Part shown: positions 57,342-64,000 of the stretch, in pieces
How the letters are laid out: each line of letters starts with the position of its first letter
Position numbering within the stretch: the first letter of the stretch is position 1
NCBI RefSeq assembly: GCF_025165795.1
Contig: NZ_JAJAGO010000020.1
Coordinates: forward strand, 62,001-126,000
Origin: Streptomyces gossypii
GTDB taxonomy: Bacteria; Actinomycetota; Actinomycetes; Streptomycetales; Streptomycetaceae
Reading direction: 5' to 3'
Length of the DNA: 64,000 bases
Notes under the pieces: generated by a model
Databases searched by the model: none
What the model saw: only the letters and a program-made list of their open reading frames with translations
Told to the model about the DNA's origin: nothing
Made by a program: the position numbers and the translations under genes

Positions 57342-57806
57342 TCAATCGCAGCCCGGATCCTCCGCATCGACCGTGTCGGGACTGCCCGCCGGGGTGAAGT
57401 ACGTCGTGTAGAGCACTACCGGTTCGGCGCCCAGGTTCCGGCCGAGGTGTGTGTGGTCGGCCCCCACCGGTTCGAGCACGGTGTCTCCGGGCCCGGAGAC
57501 CTCCACCGAGCAGTCGGCGAGCGTACGGGTCAGGGTGCCGGCCTCGACGACCGCCAGCAGGCGGCCGGGATGGTAGTGCCAGCCGGTGGAGCCGCCGGGT
57601 TCGATGACGATCTTCCGATAGGTGACCTGGGCGTCCCCTCGGATCTTGATCTCCACCCCCTCCTCCGCCCGGCCCTTCGCGAGGGTCTCCGAGGAGACCG
57701 CGCCACCCGGCGTCGCCATCGCCGAGGGCGCCACGGCGATCCCCGCCGCACACGCCACCGTCATCGCCGCCCGCCGTAACCGTCTCCAGCGCAGAGAAGC
57801 AAACAT
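57342..57806 (-). CDS. Secreted cupin-domain protein
   Basis: A 154-residue exported single-domain cupin. A basic N-terminus and a signal segment MTVACAAGIAVAPSAMA precede the barrel, with metal-binding residues in PGGSTGWHYHPGRLLAVVEAG and a second motif GADHTHLGRNLG. Cysteines in LADCSVEV and at the end (DPGCD) may pair. Function unknown; a binding or signalling role is as likely as catalysis. ATG 57806 is chosen; no ribosome site is visible, and a TACCGT box just upstream hints at leaderless expression. Confidence 0.83.
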   Translation of the reverse strand: MFASLRWRRLRRAAMTVACAAGIAVAPSAMATPGGAVSSETLAKGRAEEGVEIKIRGDAQVTYRKIVIEPGGSTGWHYHPGRLLAVVEAGTLTRTLADCSVEVSGPGDTVLEPVGADHTHLGRNLGAEPVVLYTTYFTPAGSPDTVDAEDPGCD

Positions 57807-57950
57807 GCGCACACGGTAGCGCCGGTTGTACGCAGTGAACATCTGCGGTGCAGCGCGATCTTCGACCGCGGTTCGGCCCTGACGACCTGATCCACTGGCT
57901 ATCGCGCTCAAGGCCGTTACCGTGGATTCAGGTACGAAGGGAGGCCGCCC

Positions 57951-58985
57951 ATGCCCGCGCAGCCGCTCGACGCCGACACCGTGCTGGGCCTTGTCGCCGA
58001 GGCCATCGCCGCGCCGTCCCTGCACAACGCGCAGCCGTGGAGGTTCCGCTTCCTCCCCGGCAGTCAGACGTTCGAGCTGCGGGCCGACCTTCTCCGGACC
58101 CTGGAGCGCACGGACCCGGACAACCGGGCGATGCACCTGGGCTGCGGCGCGGCGCTCTTCAACCTCCGCGTCGCCGCCGCGCACGCGGGCCGGCATCCGC
58201 AGGCACGGCTGCTGCCCCATGCCGTTGCGGCTGCCGCTGCTGACCCCGGCGACGAACTGGAGACACCCCTGCTCGCCACGCTGCGGCTGTCCGAGCTCAG
58301 CGGCCCCGACGACCGCGAGCTCGCGGCGCTCCACCCGGCCATCGCGCGCCGCCGTACGAGCCGCGAGCCGTTCGAGGAGCGGGAGATTCCGGCCGAGCTG
58401 CGTACCGCCCTCGCCGACGCCGCTCGCCGCGAAGGGGCGCAGCTGGCCCTGCTCACACCCTGGCACACGGAGGCCCTGCTGGACTTGGTGCGCGACGCCG
58501 AGGGCCGCGAGGCACGGGACCCGGAGCGTGCGGCGGAACTGGCCCGCTGGACCCGTTCCGGCGACAGCGACCTGGACCCGCCGTTCGCCGACGAGGGCAT
58601 CCCCTCCTATGCCTTCGGCCCGCGCAAGCACGGTGGCCACGCACCCGTGCGGGACTTCGCGGGCCGCCGCCGACCGGTGCCCGGGCGGGCGGCGGCCGTC
58701 TTCGAGGAGCGGCCGCAACTCGCGCTGCTGGGCACCCAGGAGGACCGTCCGCAGGACTGGCTGCGGGCGGGCCAGGCGCTGGAACGCGTCCTGCTGCTGG
58801 CCACCGGTCATGGCCTGGCCACCGCACTCAGCTCACAGGCAATGGAATCGGCCGACCTGCGACGCCTCGCACGCGATCCGCAGTCGCCCATGGCCCGGGT
58901 CCAGATGGTGCTGCGCCTGGGCTACGGCCCCTCAGGCCCCGCGACCCCGCGCCGCCCCGCCCGCGACGTCCTCGACTTCGACTGA
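57951..58985 (+). CDS. Acg-type nitroreductase-like FMN protein
   Basis: A 344-residue protein of the Acg family, nitroreductase-like flavoproteins expanded in actinobacteria and induced by hypoxia or redox stress in mycobacteria. Family features are AAPSLHNAQPWRFRF (FMN contact), LRTLERTDPDNRAMHLGCGA, RRRTSREPFEEREIP and the C-terminal RVQMVLRLGYGPSG. Some members bind FMN but have lost reductase activity. The ATG follows GGGAGG. It is convergent with a methyltransferase gene 35 bases away. Confidence 0.9.
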   Translation: MPAQPLDADTVLGLVAEAIAAPSLHNAQPWRFRFLPGSQTFELRADLLRTLERTDPDNRAMHLGCGAALFNLRVAAAHAGRHPQARLLPHAVAAAAADPGDELETPLLATLRLSELSGPDDRELAALHPAIARRRTSREPFEEREIPAELRTALADAARREGAQLALLTPWHTEALLDLVRDAEGREARDPERAAELARWTRSGDSDLDPPFADEGIPSYAFGPRKHGGHAPVRDFAGRRRPVPGRAAAVFEERPQLALLGTQEDRPQDWLRAGQALERVLLLATGHGLATALSSQAMESADLRRLARDPQSPMARVQMVLRLGYGPSGPATPRRPARDVLDFD

Positions 58986-59020
58986 CGCCGACCTGCTCGC
59001 GTGCTCACGTGCTCACGTGC

Positions 59021-59800
59021 TCATGCGCTGCCCCGTACGGCGTGGAGGACGTGGAGGCCACGGGCGCCGGGGGCGCTGCGCCGCACGGTCAGTCCCGCTG
59101 ACCGGCACTGCCCCTCCAGCCAGTCCGTGCCGAGACGCAGCTTCGGGTAGCTCCCCGCGTGCATCTCCCAGCCGTTGCCGGAGCGGAGGTGCACCAGGTC
59201 GTGGACCGTGACGGTCTCCTCGTCGGCGTACTCGAGAAAGCAGGTGATCAGCTTGTTCTCGGTGCTGCGCACGGGCAGGAAGCGGTCGGTGCCCTCCAGC
59301 GGCCGGGTGAGGTCGCGATAGGTGATCACCAGATTCCCGCCGGGGGCCAGCGCGGTCGCCGCGTCTTCCAGCACCGCCGTCACATCGGAGCGGGCCGGGA
59401 GATGGGTGAGGGTGTCGCCCATGCAGACGACCGCGTCCACGGTGCCGGGCTCGGTGAGCTGCGGCAGCGCGGTACGGAGGTCGGCGTGGACCGTTCGTAC
59501 GGCTGCGGTGGCGGCCGGGTCGCCGTTGGTGTGGGCGGTCAGTTCCTCCAGCAGGGCCGCGTTCGTGTCGACGGCCAGGACACGGGTGAAGCCGAGTGCG
59601 GTCAGGGCGAGCGTCTGGGTGCCCGGGCCGCAGCCGAGGTCGACGGCGGTGGCCTCCGTGCCGTTCGGGCTGACGGGGATGACGCCGAGATCGCGGAGCA
59701 GGCGGGCCTGCTGCGTCGCGGAGCCGGGGATGTCGTCGCCGAGCATCCAGGAGAAGTGTTCGGCGAGCAGCAGGTCGTAGTGGTCGACGGCGTTGGTCAC
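59021..59800 (-). CDS. Class I SAM-dependent methyltransferase
   Basis: A 259-residue methyltransferase. It opens VDHYDLLLAEHFSWMLGD. SAM motif I is AVDLGCGPGTQTLAL, followed by the ribose-binding acid in VLAVDTNAAL and VDAVVCMGDTLTHLP. Substrate unknown; the acceptor-side C-terminus (WEMHAGSYPKLRLG) is not diagnostic. The GTG at 59800 follows AGGAG. It lies 32 bases after the marR gene on the same strand and is probably cotranscribed and controlled by that regulator. Confidence 0.88.
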   Translation of the reverse strand: MTNAVDHYDLLLAEHFSWMLGDDIPGSATQQARLLRDLGVIPVSPNGTEATAVDLGCGPGTQTLALTALGFTRVLAVDTNAALLEELTAHTNGDPAATAAVRTVHADLRTALPQLTEPGTVDAVVCMGDTLTHLPARSDVTAVLEDAATALAPGGNLVITYRDLTRPLEGTDRFLPVRSTENKLITCFLEYADEETVTVHDLVHLRSGNGWEMHAGSYPKLRLGTDWLEGQCRSAGLTVRRSAPGARGLHVLHAVRGSA

Positions 59801-59832
59801 GAGGGCTCCTTGCGTCAGAGGCGACAGTCGGT

Positions 59833-60324
59833 TCAGTGGATGGAGGACGATTCCCCGTCGCGCACCCAGGCGGCGAGGTCGGCCAGATGGACGTTGCCGC
59901 GCGCGGCGTGCAACTGTGCGCCGAGCGCGGCCCGGTAGGTGGGGGCGGCCTCGTCGTACCGCTGCCGGCCCGCCTCGGTGAGGGCGGCGGTGACCGCCCG
60001 GCCGTCGCCGCCGCCCTGCAGCCGCTCGGCGAGGTCCTGAGCCTCCAGCCGGGCGATCAGCCGGGTGACGGTGCTGTCTTTGAGGCCGATGCGGTCGGCC
60101 AGTTCGCCCATGCGCATGGCGGCCCCCGCCTCGGCCCGGCTGAGTGCGCACAGCGCGCGGTATTCCGACAGGGGCAGTCCGTGGCGGCGTTGCAGTCGCA
60201 CGTCCAACTCCCGTTCGATACGGCCCAGCAGGCGCACCGCCGTGCACCACCGGTCGTCCTCGTCGTCGCCGGCGGATCCGGCCACGGGGTGCTTCGTGGT
60301 CCGGTTCGCAGTGCGTTCACTCAT
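59833..60324 (-). CDS. MarR-family transcriptional regulator
   Basis: A 163-residue winged-helix regulator. Recognition helix region MGELADRIGLKDSTVTRLIA, wing GGGDGRAVTAALTEAGRQR. It probably represses its own operon with the downstream methyltransferase. The ATG at 60324 has no ribosome site, but a TAGTCT -10 box six bases upstream indicates a leaderless transcript, with an inverted repeat covering the promoter. Confidence 0.9.
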   Translation of the reverse strand: MSERTANRTTKHPVAGSAGDDEDDRWCTAVRLLGRIERELDVRLQRRHGLPLSEYRALCALSRAEAGAAMRMGELADRIGLKDSTVTRLIARLEAQDLAERLQGGGDGRAVTAALTEAGRQRYDEAAPTYRAALGAQLHAARGNVHLADLAAWVRDGESSSIH

Positions 60325-60330
60325 GCCACG

Positions 60331-60354
60331 AGACTATCTGCTTGCACAAGCAAG
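60331..60354 (-). promoter_or_regulatory. Leaderless promoter with MarR operator
   Basis: On the minus strand, TAGTCT (60336-60331) lies six bases before the marR ATG, fitting a -10 box with transcription starting at the codon. The inverted repeat CTTGC-ACAA-GCAAG (60341-60354) lies directly upstream, where a bound dimer would block polymerase. Confidence 0.6.
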
Positions 60355-60469
60355 TTCCTCCCCGGGGGGCGCCTCCGAGCCGTAGACTCGACGGAGGTGC
60401 AGGCCGGGGTCGCAGCAGGCCTCGTGGCCGGCGGTGTGACGGAACGGCTTCAAGGAGTGCTGGCAGAAG

Positions 60470-63340
60470 GTGGTGGGGACGGAGTCGCCCGTGGGTGAGG
60501 CCCTCGCGGGCTGCGCGGCGGTGTTCCTGCCCGCCGACCCTCCGCGCGAAGGACAGATCGCCTTCTGGCGCCCGGACGGCGGCCCCCTGCCAGAGACGAT
60601 CGAAGCCCCGGAGGAGCTGACCGTCACCAGGCGGCACGGCAGTGGCGCCCGTCGGCGCACGGTGCCCGCCGTGCGGATGTCCGTCACCGACGCCCTGCCG
60701 CTGCTGACCCGTGCCCGTCACGCGACCGCCGCCCATCCCGCCGCCGCCTGCTGGGGGGCCGCCGCCCTGCACGCGCTGCACCTGATCGCGCGCGGACGGC
60801 TGCTCCCGGGCCTGACCGGCGGCGCCGTCGATGCCTGGCGCGCCGGGCCCCTCGACACCGAGGACCTCGCGCAGCTCCGGGCGATCGCCGCCGCCATGCC
60901 CGCCGAGGCGCACGCCGTACCGCTGCCCGGCAACGGCCCCTTGCGCCTCGCCGCGCCCGAGGCCCTGCTGCGGGCCTTCCTCGACGCGATCGCCGACGCC
61001 CTGCCCCGTACGCCCGCCGCAGCCGCCGCCGTGGGGCCCGCCTTCGCGAGCCGGGCGGCGACGCGGCTGCCCGGTGCGCACGACTGGGCCGCCGAGGTCG
61101 CGGCCGGGGCGGACGCCGGTGTACGGGTCTCGCTGCGCCTCGACCTGTCCGCGCGGGACCTCTTCGATCAGCCGTCCGGCGTGGAGCGCGGCGTCGGAGA
61201 GGTCACCACGGCGGCGGCCCTCGTGCAGGTGCACAGCCTGGCCGACCCCACCGTCGTCGCCGACGCCGCCGAGCTGTGGGCCGGTGAGCCGCACGCCACC
61301 GCCACCGCCACAGCAGCCGCCACCACCCATTTCGGACCGCGCGCCCGGATCGACACGCTGCTGGTGCTGCGCCGCGCCGCCCGCGTCTGGTCCCCGCTCG
61401 CCCGCCTGCTGGAACGCCCCGTCCCGGACGTGCTGTCGCTCACCGACGAGGAGCTGTACGAACTGCTCGGCCGGGCGGCACACACGCTCGCCGAGGCGGG
61501 CGTCACCGTCCACTGGCCCCGGCGCCTCGCCCGTGAGCTGACCGCCACCGCCGTGCTGAACAGCCCCGCATCGCCGGGCTCCGCCGCCGACGGACACGGC
61601 TTCTTCGAGGAGGCCGGACTCCTCGCCTTCCGCTGGCAGCTGGCCCTCGGCGGTGAGCCGCTCACCGAGACCGAGATGGACGCGCTGGCCGAGGCACACC
61701 GCCCGGTGGTGCGGCTGCGCGACGAGTGGGTGCTCGTCGATCCCGCGCTCGTACGCAAGGCGCGCAAACGCGACCTGGGGCTGCTGGACCCGGTGGACGC
61801 GCTGGCCGTGGCGCTGACCGGCGAGACCGAGGTGGACGGCGAACGCGTCGAGGCAGTGCCGGTCGGCAGGCTCGCCTCGCTCCGTGACCGGCTGACCGCC
61901 GAGCTGCCGCCCGCCGCCCCGCCCGAAGGACTGCGGGCGACGCTGCGCGACTACCAGCTGCGCGGTCTGGCCTGGCTGGACCTGATGACCTCCCTCGGGC
62001 TCGGCGGCTGCCTCGCCGACGACATGGGTCTCGGCAAGACCGTCACACTCATCGCCCTCCACCTGCACCGGGACCACCCGTCGCCGACCCTCGTCGTCTG
62101 CCCGGCCTCCCTGCTGGGCAACTGGGAGCGCGAGATCGCACGCTTTGCCCCGGGCGTGCCGGTGCGCCGCTTCCACGGCTCGGGCCGCAGCCTGGACGAG
62201 CCTGGCGGCTTCGTGCTCACCACCTACGCCACCATGCGCGGCAGCGCCGCCGAACTGGCCGCCCACCACTGGGGGATGGTCGTCGCCGACGAGGCCCAGC
62301 ACGTCAAGAACCCGCACTCCGCGACGGCAAGGGCCCTGCGCACCCTCGAGGCACCCGCCCGCGTCGCCCTCACCGGCACTCCGATGGAGAACAACCTCTC
62401 CGAACTGTGGGCCCTGCTCGACTGGACCACCCCCGGGCTTCTCGGCCCGCTGAAGACCTTCCGCGCCCGGCACGCCCGTGCCGTCGAGGGCGGCAGCGGC
62501 CCGCTGCGCGACACCGAGGCGACCGAGCGGCTGTCCCGTCTGGTGAGCCCCTTCCTGCTGCGGCGCAGGAAGTCCGACCCCGGCATCGCCCCGGAGTTGC
62601 CGCCCAAGACCGAGACCGACCACCCGGTGCCGCTCGGCCGTGAACAGGCCGCACTATACGAGGCCGCCGTACGGGAGACCCTGGCGCGGATCGAGACGGC
62701 CGAGGGCATCGCCCGGCGCGGCCTGGTGATGAAGCTGCTGACCACGCTCAAGCAGATCTGCAACCACCCGGCGCAGTATCTGCGTGAGGCGGCACCCGGT
62801 CTGAGCGCGCGCTCCGGGAAGCTCGAACTCCTCGACGAACTGCTCGACACGATCCTCGCCGAGGGGGCGTCCGTGCTGGTGTTCACCCAGTACGTGCAGA
62901 TGGCTCGGCTCATCGAGCGGCATCTGGCCGGTCGCGGCATCCCCTCCCAACTGCTGCACGGCGGCACACCCGTGGCGCGGCGCGAGGAGATGGTCGACCA
63001 CTTCCAGTCCGGTGCCGCCCCCGTCTTCCTGCTTTCGCTGAAGGCGGCGGGCACCGGCCTCAACCTCACCCGCGCCTCCCACGTGATCCACTACGACCGC
63101 TGGTGGAACCCGGCAGTCGAGGACCAGGCAACCGACCGCGCCTACCGCATCGGCCAGACCCAGCCCGTACAGGTGCACCGGCTGGTCACCGAAGGCACGG
63201 TGGAGGACCGGATCGCCCAGCTGCTCGCCGCCAAAAGGGAACTGGCGGACGCGGTGCTGAGCGGCGGCGGCGAGACCGCGCTCACCGAGCTGAGCGACGC
63301 GGAACTGGCGGACCTCGTCTCCCTGCGGCGGCCCTCGTGA
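60470..63340 (+). CDS. SNF2-family DEAD/DEAH-box helicase
   Basis: A 956-residue Swi2/Snf2 ATPase. The first ~480 residues are the actinobacterial N-terminal region. The motor begins with LRDYQLRGLAWLDLM; Walker A is DDMGLGKTVT, the box II is VVADEAQHVKNP (DEAQ), motif III LTGTPMENN, and the second lobe has SLKAAGTGLNLTRA and motif VI DQATDRAYRIGQ. Such proteins translocate on double-stranded DNA and likely act in repair or transcription recycling. The GTG at 60470 follows AAGGAG at 12 bases. It is coupled (GTGA) to the SWIM zinc-finger gene, a common pairing in actinobacteria. Confidence 0.94.
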   Translation: MVGTESPVGEALAGCAAVFLPADPPREGQIAFWRPDGGPLPETIEAPEELTVTRRHGSGARRRTVPAVRMSVTDALPLLTRARHATAAHPAAACWGAAALHALHLIARGRLLPGLTGGAVDAWRAGPLDTEDLAQLRAIAAAMPAEAHAVPLPGNGPLRLAAPEALLRAFLDAIADALPRTPAAAAAVGPAFASRAATRLPGAHDWAAEVAAGADAGVRVSLRLDLSARDLFDQPSGVERGVGEVTTAAALVQVHSLADPTVVADAAELWAGEPHATATATAAATTHFGPRARIDTLLVLRRAARVWSPLARLLERPVPDVLSLTDEELYELLGRAAHTLAEAGVTVHWPRRLARELTATAVLNSPASPGSAADGHGFFEEAGLLAFRWQLALGGEPLTETEMDALAEAHRPVVRLRDEWVLVDPALVRKARKRDLGLLDPVDALAVALTGETEVDGERVEAVPVGRLASLRDRLTAELPPAAPPEGLRATLRDYQLRGLAWLDLMTSLGLGGCLADDMGLGKTVTLIALHLHRDHPSPTLVVCPASLLGNWEREIARFAPGVPVRRFHGSGRSLDEPGGFVLTTYATMRGSAAELAAHHWGMVVADEAQHVKNPHSATARALRTLEAPARVALTGTPMENNLSELWALLDWTTPGLLGPLKTFRARHARAVEGGSGPLRDTEATERLSRLVSPFLLRRRKSDPGIAPELPPKTETDHPVPLGREQAALYEAAVRETLARIETAEGIARRGLVMKLLTTLKQICNHPAQYLREAAPGLSARSGKLELLDELLDTILAEGASVLVFTQYVQMARLIERHLAGRGIPSQLLHGGTPVARREEMVDHFQSGAAPVFLLSLKAAGTGLNLTRASHVIHYDRWWNPAVEDQATDRAYRIGQTQPVQVHRLVTEGTVEDRIAQLLAAKRELADAVLSGGGETALTELSDAELADLVSLRRPS

Positions 63341-64000
63341 ACGCGCGCGCGGGCGCGGGGCGTACGGGTGGCGCCGGGCGTACGCGCGGTGCGGCGCGGG
63401 CCGCCGTCGACCACCCTCGCTCCCGCACCCTCCCGCCGTTGCCGCCCCGCCCCGGCAGGGGAGGCGGCGCTTTCGCCGAGTCCTGGTGGGGCGGGGCCTG
63501 GGTGCGGGCGCTGGAGGAGTCCGCCCTCGACCCCGGCCGCCTCTCGCGCGGCCGTACCTACGCCCGGGCCGGGCATGTCGCCGCGATCACCGTCACCCCC
63601 GGGCGCATCACGGCCGCCGTCCACGGCAGCCGCCCCCGTCCGTACCGCACCGGCATCCGCCTGCGCGAACTCTCCGACCAGGAGTGGGACGCCTTCCTGG
63701 GTGCCGTGGCCGCCCAACCCGCCCACATCGCCGCCCTGCTGGACAACGACATGCCGCGGACCCTCGCCGAGGCGGCGGAGACCGCGGGCGTTCGTCTGCT
63801 GCCCGCGCAGGGCGAACTCGTACCGCACTGCTCCTGTCCCGACCACGGAGAGCCCTGCAAGCACGCCGCTGCGCTCTGCTACCAGGCGGCCCGCTTCCTG
63901 GACGCCGACCCCTTCGTGCTGCTGCTCCTGCGCGGCCGGGGCGAGACTGAGCTGCTGGACGAACTGCGCCGCCGCAACACCCTGCTGGCGGCGGCCCGTT
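63337..64000 (+). CDS. SWIM zinc-finger protein (5' part, runs off window)
   Basis: The first 221 codons are present. The SWIM finger CxCx6CxH is seen in CSCPDHGEPCKHAAALC at about residues 171-187. The family start FAESWWGGAWVRALEE follows a Gly/Arg-rich tail of ~45 residues. SWIM domains bind DNA or proteins. The GTG overlaps the stop of the SNF2 helicase (GTGA), so the two are made together and probably act in one complex. The C-terminus is outside the window. Confidence 0.88.
   Translation, partial: MNARAGAGRTGGAGRTRGAARAAVDHPRSRTLPPLPPRPGRGGGAFAESWWGGAWVRALEESALDPGRLSRGRTYARAGHVAAITVTPGRITAAVHGSRPRPYRTGIRLRELSDQEWDAFLGAVAAQPAHIAALLDNDMPRTLAEAAETAGVRLLPAQGELVPHCSCPDHGEPCKHAAALCYQAARFLDADPFVLLLLRGRGETELLDELRRRNTLLAAAR

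Noticed and set aside
60317..62623. A 768-codon minus-strand frame opposite the SNF2 helicase
   Set aside because: Shadow produced by high third-position GC; the helicase motifs are all on the plus strand.

Overview
The window is high-GC DNA with strong third-position GC bias, frequent GTG starts, ATGA/GTGA start-stop overlaps and several probable leaderless genes. The gene content and order (gltBD, chorismate mutase, pyk, an ANTAR response regulator, a liv transporter, polA, rpsA, coaE) match the conserved core of a Streptomyces chromosome. I see no insertion sequence, prophage, CRISPR array or origin. The only clear RNA gene is a tRNA-Leu(CAA).

Layout. 1-4.7 kb (minus strand): the start of an ADP-ribosylglycohydrolase, then a LacI-controlled sugar ABC importer (binding lipoprotein and two permeases, no ATPase). 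5.4-11.5 kb: gltB-gltD with a GlnR-like box upstream. 11.7-12.2 kb: an F420/PPOX-type oxidoreductase whose start abuts an 18-nt palindrome. 12.2-15.8 kb: a decaying ABC-2 exporter cassette; the ATPase has lost its Walker A half, one permease is split by a frameshift, and a gene-poor hairpin-rich stretch lies downstream. 15.9-18.8 kb: an HExxH/zinc-ribbon putative metalloprotease, then a MarR regulator divergent from a beta-lactamase-fold esterase. 19.1-21.5 kb: a secreted CBM2-FnIII-FnIII-GH18 chitinase with DasR-like operators.

21.6-31.4 kb: chorismate mutase, pyruvate kinase, a SIMPLE-domain protein, a desA/desB-like siderophore diamine pair without desC/desD, aminopeptidase N, the tRNA-Leu and a PdtaR-like ANTAR response regulator. 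31.7-37.0 kb: a five-gene branched-chain amino acid ABC importer with an attenuator-like hairpin after the binding protein. 37.0-37.3 kb: a tandem pair of ~122-bp units with inverted ends and no gene. 37.3-40.1 kb: a hotdog thioesterase and an FdhF/YdeP-type molybdopterin oxidoreductase. 40.2-50.4 kb: polA, a secreted lytic transglycosylase, hrpB, a methyltransferase and rpsA.

50.5-64 kb: a TPR protein, a PAC2-family protein, a large RING-finger plus TerD-like protein, coaE, another TPR protein, a secreted S1 protease, a secreted cupin, an Acg-type nitroreductase, a methyltransferase with a MarR regulator, and a SNF2 helicase translationally coupled to a SWIM zinc-finger protein that runs off the window.

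Most of this is housekeeping. The items most worth a second look are the RING-TerD protein, the 122-bp tandem element, the eroding ABC-2 cassette with its odd domain-inserted permease, the orphan desAB pair, and several self-overlapping operator/start arrangements.
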